Assembly: GCF_024506435.1 (NCBI RefSeq)
Contig: NZ_JANIET010000001.1
Location: forward strand, 3,348,001-3,412,000
DNA length: 64,000 nucleotides
Reading direction: 5' to 3'
Source: Pantoea trifolii
Lineage (GTDB): Bacteria; Pseudomonadota; Gammaproteobacteria; Enterobacterales; Enterobacteriaceae
Shown here: in pieces, positions 62,701 to 64,000 of the stretch
Position numbering within the stretch: the stretch's first letter is position 1
Layout of the letters: every line of letters begins with the position of its first letter
Notes under the pieces: model-generated
The model's database searches: none
Told to the model about the DNA's origin: nothing
The model's input: the letters and a program-made list of their open reading frames with translations, nothing else
Made by a program: the position numbers and the translations under genes

Positions 62701-63849
62701 CGTGTCCACAGTGAAGGTGATGGTGGTGGCTGGGCTGGTATTTCCTGCTGCATCGGTTGCAGTGATGCTTAATGTGTGACTGCCCTGACTAAGTTCCGGG
62801 CTGGTGAAGCTCCATGTACCGTTGCTGCCGACAGTGACACTGCCGAGCACCGTATCGCCATCGCGGATGGTGATAATCGAGCCCACTTCAGCGGTTCCGC
62901 TCAGCACTGGCGTGGTGTCTTTGGTCGCGCCGCCGTTGGTGATTGGCTGCGCAGTGGTACCGCTGTTGTTAACTACGCTCAAGCCGCCAACGGCGGTTGG
63001 CGCGACGGTGTCCACGGTGAAATCTACCGGATTGGTTGACGGGCTGGTGTTACCCGCCGCATCGGTGACGGTGGCGGTCAGGCTGTGCTGACCATCCGCC
63101 AACGCAGGCGTGGTAAAGCTCCAGCGGCCATCCGCGCCAACGGTCACCGTACCGAGCAGCGTCGTGCCATCGTAAATGCTGACAATTGCACCCGCTTCCG
63201 CGGTGCCGCTTAAGGTTGGCGTGTTGTCATCGGTAATCGCGCCCGCACCAATCGCGCCCTGATACGGCCCAACCGTGTCGTTAATCACCAAATCCGTGAT
63301 GGCGGTAGGCGGCGTAGTGTCATCGCCACCACCGGGATTGGTTGGGTTGGTAGGATTTGTAGGATTGGTCGGGTTGGTGGGATTGCCGCCGTTGTTACCG
63401 TCATCGGGATTGGTCGGCGAGGCATTACCGCCACCACCACCGCCCGAACCGGCAAACATCGCGCCCAAACCGGCCAGCGCCGCACCACCGATACCGAAGG
63501 CGGCGATGGTGCCGTCATTGGTGGTGTTTTCCGCTAACAGCCCTTCGGTGCTGTCGATTGAAACGTACTGGAAACCTTCTGTACCGGGATCTTCAACCCA
63601 CCACATGGCGCCGCGATCGTCCTGCAGAACCAGATCGCTGTCACCATTCGGGCTATAAAAATTATGAATAACAACCACTTCACCAGATTTTGTGGTGACG
63701 ACTAAATCATTACCATTGCGTGTGAAAGACTTAATATCAGACTGATTAAGATGCAGCTTCACCAAACTCGGAGCGGTCAAATTAACTTGATTTCCACTCA
63801 GCTCAGAAGCAACGGTCCCACCTTTTGGGGTTACTGAGATATTATTCAT
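47758..63849 (-). CDS. bapA: Giant BapA-like biofilm adhesin with 46 Ig-like domains
   Basis: Type I secreted surface adhesin of 5363 residues. The N-terminal ~110 residues match the BapA prefix domain (APSLVKLHLNQSDIKSFTRN, then GNDLVVTTKSGEVVVIHNFY and MWWVEDPG). A short hydrophobic Gly/Ala stretch (119-140) and a (P-T-N)n linker (about 156-173) follow. From residue 181 come 45 full Ig-like domains of ~102 residues plus one shortened domain, each with TPxLSGTAE, a DGTTVLGS-type strand, GxWSFT and TVTDAAGN. The last ~500 residues hold a unique domain, two VCBS-type repeats, a minimal RTX motif (GTTGADTLTGGAYDDTI) and a C-terminal secretion region. I see no cysteine and only about four methionines. 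No LapG-type cleavage motif was recognised. Upstream GGGA is a weak ribosome-binding site. Genes for a dedicated exporter follow directly, as in bapABCD. Predicted role: biofilm formation and attachment. Confidence 0.93.
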   Translation of the reverse strand: MNNISVTPKGGTVASELSGNQVNLTAPSLVKLHLNQSDIKSFTRNGNDLVVTTKSGEVVVIHNFYSPNGDSDLVLQDDRGAMWWVEDPGTEGFQYVSIDSTEGLLAENTTNDGTIAAFGIGGAALAGLGAMFAGSGGGGGGNASPTNPDDGNNGGNPTNPTNPTNPTNPTNPGGGDDTTPPTAITDLVINDTVGPYQGAIGAGAITDDNTPTLSGTAEAGAIVSIYDGTTLLGTVTVGADGRWSFTTPALADGQHSLTATVTDAAGNTSPSTNPVDFTVDTVAPTAVGGLSVVNNSGTTAQPITNGGATKDTTPVLSGTAEVGSIITIRDGDTVLGSVTVGSNGTWSFTSPELSQGSHTLSITATDAAGNTSPATTITFTVDTQAPTAVTDLLVNDNSGGSSGTVTNGGITDDNTPTLTGSGEVGAIVSIYDGQTLLGTAVVGSDGTWSYTTTALSNGSHSLSVTLTDAAGNVSAPSAPYDINVQAGIPPATTSLEITDDSGNTLVQLSNGGSTHDNTPTLSGLATAGALITLYNGSTVLGSVVAGSDGQWTFTPAALADGSYAFHASVTDTSGNVTQTPVITITVDTVPPAAAGGVTLSDNDGSTLQPIASGGATNSTTPVLSGTAEPGSTVTVRDGDTVLGTATVGSNGTWSFTSPTLTEGGHSITATVTDAAGNVGPTSSPITFTVDTQAPAGASNVVISDNVGGATGPITAGSTTDDNTPTLSGNGEVNAIVKIYDGSTLLGSVTVGSDGTWSFTTPALNNGQHTLSVTLTDAAGNVSPATTGVNFTVDAGVAPTTSTLQITDDSGSTLKILPDGSSTPDTTPILSGLASAGAVIELYNGTTLLGSTVAGADGQWSFTPGALPDGTYAFHATATDTTGNVTDSGTLTITIDNVAPAAAADLQLSDNNGSTVVPIAAGSTTNDNTPTFSGTAEPGSTVTVLDGTTVLGTATVGSDGNWSFTTPTLAEGNHSLTTTVTDPAGNTGPASSPVTVTVDTTPPAVVGNLVIEDSVGAVQGPLTSGDTTDDRAPTLSGTGEPNATISIYDGTTLLGNTTVDTDGTWSFTTPALSNGDHTFTVTATDTAGNVGPASPPIVITVDADIPPATSSLEVTDENGNTVAQLTDGASTNNDSPVLSGVAGAGNIITLYDGTTVLGSTTAGSNGQWIFYLSGLTDGPHALHGTITDANGNVTDTATINIIVDTIAPDAASGVELTNDAGSITQPIVAGGASNDATPVLSGTAEAGSKVTILDGNTVLGTVTVGSDGNWSFTTPTLAEGNHSLTTTVTDAAGNVSPATTPIAFSVDTLAPAPVSGLVVNDNVGGSTGPLTSGTITDDSTPTLTGTAEAGSVVRVYDGTTLLGSATAGSDGSWSFTPDNALTNGQHSLTTTVTDAAGNVSPSSPVFTLNVDAGVPATSSLLVVTDDSGSTLVELPNNASTHDTTPILSGLAGAGDLITLYNGTTVIGSTVAGSDGQWNFTPAALADGNYAFHAVATNATTGVETDSPTINITIDTVVPTAPTGVGLEDGAGEPIPDGSSTNTNTPTITGSGEIGSIVTILDGTTVLGTTTVGTDGTWSYTTPPLSDGGHSLTSTVTDPAGNTGPASTPVTVTIDTQPPAAAGNVQFTNDDGTPLASGSTTNDTTPTLNGTAEPGSTVTVSDGTTVLGTTTTGTDGNWSFTPTDPLAEGQHNLTTTVTDTAGNVGPSSSVVIVIVDTTPPAAATDLQLSNDGSGTLVPVADGGTTNDVTPVLSGRAEPGSIVTVSDGGTPLGSVTVGNDGNWSFTSPTLGDGSHSLTTTVTDAAGNTGAASTPLTFTIDTTAPPAPGGVQLSNDTSGTPVPITSGAATNDATPVLSGTAAAGSTITVSDGGTVLGTVTVGNGGTWSFTTPALNEGSHSLTATVTSPAGNTGAPSTPIVVTVDITPPAAATGLQLSNNEGTTPIPIAAGGTTNDTTPALSGIAEAGSIVTVRDGTTVIGSATVGSDGSWSVTPTTPLTAGEHTLTTTVTDPAGNVGPTSTPITVNIDTTQPPVAGSVVLNNDNGSTPVPIANNGATNDTTPVISGTAAAGSTVTVLDGSTVLGTVVVGSGGSWSFSTPALSEGAHSLTTTVTSAAGNVSDPSTPINFTVDTQAPATSTGLQLSNDGGTLIATGGITNDSTPILRGTAEAGSTVTVRDGTTVLGTATAGSDGSWSFTPATALGEGAHSLTTTVTDPAGNSSDASAPLTFTVDTTPPAAATDLQLSNNNSGTAVPIDTGGLTNDTTPVLSGSAEVGSVVTVRDGAEVLGSTTVGTDGKWSFTPGTPLDPGTHSLTATVTDAAGNTGPASTPYAVTIETTPPPAAADLALNNDEGSTPTPIASGGATNDTTPVLSGTAEADSIVIVRDGTTVLGSVIVGSSGEWSFTTPALSQGEHSLTTTVTDAAGNISDPSAAITFTVDTQAPNAATGLQLSNDSGQTPVPIAAGGATNDTTPVLSGSAEVGSIVIVSDGSNVLGSLVVGSGGTWSFTSPVLGEGAHSLTTTVTDAAGNISSPSAVLNFNIDTTPPVAPAAITLNNNNGSSPVAIAAGSTTNDATPVMGGTAEVGSTVTVLDGSTVLGTAIVGGNGQWSFTSPTLGEGEHSLTATVTDAAGNVGPASPAIAFTVDTVAPVAATGLALNNDNGGSPVPIANNGTTNDNTPVLSGTAEANSIVIVSDGTTVLGSAVANAQGAWSFSPNLTDGTHNLSVTVRDAAGNTGPASSTITVTVDTVAPPAATGLTLTNDIGTPVNIPNGGLTNDSTPVLSGSGQVGSIITVSDQNGVLGSTTVGAGGTWTFTPATALADGTHTFSVTASDAAGNVSAPSTIGVVIDATPPVAALNVVASNDEGTSPVAITNGGFTNDNTPFLTGTAEAGSTVIIRDGTTVLGSASVGSNGQWSFTSPTLGDGLHSLTTTVVDAAGNASPASTAIGFTVDTTVPAVATLVVNNDNGGSLVLVPNGATTSDNTPLLSGNAEAGSLVTVYDGTTVIGTTTATAGGTWSFSSPALTDGSHTLTATVTDAVGNVSAPSSSFTVVVDATAPQPADDLLLQNNNGGSPITIADGGITNDNTPAISGTAEANAIVRVYDGTTLVGSTVAGSNGAWSITTSTLTDATHTLNVTVTDAAGNISSNASVSLTVDTSTPAAVLTFGVYNNANTTASQVANNGYSNDNTPVLRGTGVAGTTINIYEGTTLLGTTTVGDNGVWRFETSVRADGQHSYTVSVTNAAGTTGPEATPITINIDTVPPAAVTDLVVNDNVGGSTGELTNGAITDDNTPTLSGSAATGSVVSVYDGTTLLGTVTATNGTWTFTPTALSNGDHTFTVTVKDLAGNVGPASADFTITVEAGLPPATTTLQITDNSGSTLVALGDGANTKDSTPVLSGLTTAGNIVRIFDGATELGSVTAGAGGQWTYTPAALPDGSHALSVLVTDSAGNNGVPSDPITITIDTVAPVAVTDLAAANNNGGSPVPIANNGSTNDSTPQLTGTTEANGIVTVYDGNTVIGSTTANGLGAWSFTSPTLSQGGHALSVTVTDAAGNIGPRSAAVNLTVDTVAPNASTLVVTNDVTSTIVPNGGSTNDNTPTLSGTAEVGSVITVYDGTTLLGSVAAGTGGAWSFISPELGEGSHPLTVRVTDAAGNTSVASSTATVIVDTVAPTAVSGLAAANNNGSSPVSIAAGGNTNDNTPALSGTAEAGSVVVIRDGTDVIGSVTAGSNGAWSFTSPTLADGLHTLNVTATDLAGNVSPNASISFTVTTAAPTPVTNLVVSDNVGATQGPLTSGASTDDNTPTLTGTATAGNIVIISEGTTVLGSVVAGTGGAWSFTTAALSDGSHPLSVTVRDAAGNTSAATNFTVNVDTVAPANSTLLITNDVTSTTVPNGGSTNDSTPTLSGTAEAGSRVSIYDGSTLLGTAIASGTGAWAFTTAELAQGSHPLSVTVTDAAGNVSGSTSATVIIDTVAPVAVTGLAAANNNGSTPVAIANNGSTNDNTPALSGTAEAGSQVIIRDGNSIIGSVTAGSNGAWSFTTPTLAEGAHTFNVTARDAAGNVSPNATLTLTVDTVAPAPVINLLINDDVGLSQGPLANGAVTDDATPTLSGTAEANAIVTIYDGTTVLGSVVAGTGGAWTFTTATLSNGVHPLSVTVKDAAGNTSSASATVSITVDTVAPTASTLVITNDITGTTVPSGGSTNDNSPTLSGVAEAGSRVSIYDGSTLLGTAIASGTGAWTFTTGVLSTGTHPLSVTVTDVAGNVSGSTSASVIIDTTPPAAVTNLVAANNNGSTAVTIPNNGVTNDNTPLLTGSGEIGARISVYDGTTLLGTTTVGSNGTWSFISTALSNGAHTLNVTATDAAGNVSPNASTTLTIDTVAPNPVTNLVITDDVGSIQGALANGAVTDDARPTLSGTAEANAIVTIYDGSTVIGSTTANGSGAWSFTTATLSNGTHPLSVTVTDAAGNISSASATVSITVDTVAPAASTLVITNDVANTTVPSGGSTNDTTPTLSGVAEAGSRVSIYDGSTLLGTAIANGTGAWTFTTGVLTTGTHPLSVTVTDAAGNVSGTTSASVIIDTTPPAAVTNLVVANNNGSTAVTIPNNGITNDSTPLLTGNGEVGARISVYDGTTLLGTTTVGSGGTWSFVSTTLSNGTHTLNVTATDAAGNVSPNASTTLTIDTIAPAASTLTITDDAGSTPVTLTNGAYTRDTTPVLNGTAEVGAIVTIYDGTTALGSVTVGAGGSWTYTPTALANGAHPLSVTVTDTAGNVSTGNTAVTVNVDTVPPAAVSGLAINDIGTTVTGSGEVGATVTVRDAGGNALGTATVSSGGTWSVSLSTAQTTGASLSVIQTDRAGNVSTSSSLTGAIRIVAANDVNEVDYTTQIGTLNNGTTSVSHTALLTVGLGNVLQASVLSSGNAYIFNVGPDDTRTVTLNGSISSVGLLTNYSLNLYEQQSNGTWLLVNITSNYLGAVLSLGTLKGANVTYNNLGTGTYAVIVGSTVNVSLLPTSTISTVSDITTLAVTVAATVTGNLLTNDTSSLAGIIPSGTAVTTVSGNVVSATGNTVINSSYGTLTIDSHGNYTYALKAGLNIDTLPAADTFTYSVRDASGAVTSASLTVNLHNGASTSTLLATNSLVAENTSDHDASGSIYGSSTGTHTGTLSITNEHGDITTVHSVGNTSVAGDFGVLSIAANGSYTYSLNAGVDGQSITHKEVFSYTLAASDGTLTTQSFTIELHPTITGTTGADTLTGGAYDDTITSGAGADTLVYHLLASADATGGNGHDTWTDFNVAQGDKIDVSNLLIGWNDSTSNINDFVKVDHTSDGNTVLSIDRDGTGTGYSSTQLITLEGVNVSLEELLQQPHQNHTA
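48005..48130 (-). other. RTX motif and type I secretion signal region of the adhesin
   Basis: Encodes GTTGADTLTGGAYDDTITSG and the following GADTLVYHLL and GNGHDTWTDFNVAQGDKID. These are one and a half calcium-binding nonapeptides plus the conserved C-terminal target domain that precedes the uncleaved secretion signal. Confidence 0.75.
49255..63309 (-). repeat. Tandem array of 46 Ig-like domain repeats (~306 bp units)
   Basis: About 14 kb of in-frame repeats within the adhesin gene. I counted 46 units by their TPxLSG and AGN landmarks. A three-domain super-unit is seen at both ends: units 4-12, about 59618-62391, and units 34-45, about 49520-53153. The central units (14-30) are mostly a single type. 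Units 37, 40 and 43 are nearly identical, pointing to recent duplication. Confidence 0.88.
63331..63384 (-). repeat. Nine-bp repeats encoding a Pro-Thr-Asn linker
   Basis: Five to six tandem 9-bp units encode NPTNPTNPTNPTNPTNP, followed by GGGDD. This flexible linker joins the prefix region to the first Ig-like domain. It is a likely site of length variation by slippage. Confidence 0.85.
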
Positions 63850-64000
63850 GTTATCGAGATCCCGCAGTTTCCATAATCACGCCCGGCATCAGCAGACACC
63901 GGCTTTTACAGCGAATAATCGCGACGATTATTCACTTCTTCTCTTGATCGATTTCATACAGGCTGAGAATGAAATCGCGTTGAGTTTTGTTTAGCCGCCA
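63850..64000 (-). promoter_or_regulatory. Upstream region of the adhesin operon (partial)
   Basis: The last 151 bp of the window precede the adhesin ATG. No gene start is visible. The region should hold part of the operon leader; promoter boxes could not be assigned. Confidence 0.4.

Noticed and set aside
49255..63309. CRISPR array or other non-coding repeat
   Set aside because: The units are ~306 bp, in one reading frame, diverged at synonymous and non-synonymous sites, and encode a known domain type.

Overview
The window is a chromosomal segment of an enterobacterium, most like the Pantoea/Erwinia group (Erwiniaceae). This is inferred from gene order and from protein similarity recalled from memory; no search was run. 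Base composition is moderately GC-rich. From lysS to speB the order follows the E. coli backbone closely: lysS-prfB, recJ-dsbC-xerD, fldB, cptA-sdhE, ygfZ, trhA, ygfF, gcvTHP, ubiI-ubiH-pepP-ygfB, zapA-6S RNA-fau, serA, rpiA, argP, yggE, argO, mscS, fbaA-pgk-epd, tktA, loiP, speB. Most of these genes read leftwards (minus strand).

Three accessory blocks interrupt this backbone. (1) At 2.36-5.67 kb a subtilisin-like autotransporter with a lipoprotein-type signal sits on the plus strand between prfB and recJ, splitting an ancestral co-directional gene run. (2) At 28.25-32.57 kb a catabolic-looking module lies between yggE and argO: an ACS-type MFS transporter, an IclR regulator, and an FAD-dependent oxidoreductase. 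The oxidoreductase appears to be split into two reading frames at a run of seven T. (3) At 42.7-64 kb, beyond speB, lies a complete bapABCD-type adhesin/type I secretion locus. It encodes a 5363-residue adhesin with 46 tandem Ig-like domains, followed by its TolC-like, ABC and HlyD-like exporter genes and a strong terminator. The adhesin alone takes up a quarter of the window.

The backbone encodes housekeeping functions: translation (lysS, prfB), DNA repair and dimer resolution (recJ, xerD), periplasmic disulfide isomerisation (dsbC), flavinylation and Fe-S maintenance (sdhE, ygfZ), one-carbon metabolism (gcvTHP, fau, serA), aerobic ubiquinone synthesis (ubiI, ubiH), central carbon flux (fbaA, pgk, epd, tktA, rpiA), arginine export and its activator (argO, argP), osmotic safety (mscS) and putrescine synthesis (speB). 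Regulatory signals that can be read directly include the prfB programmed frameshift, a PurR-type box upstream of gcvT, two Cra-type boxes upstream of epd, 6S RNA, and several intrinsic terminators.

Two kinds of non-coding repeat are visible. One is a short palindrome with GGTCGCCAT arms, present six times between genes. The other is a single 127-bp multi-hairpin element between loiP and the yidB-like gene. No tRNA, rRNA, CRISPR array, insertion sequence or prophage was seen.
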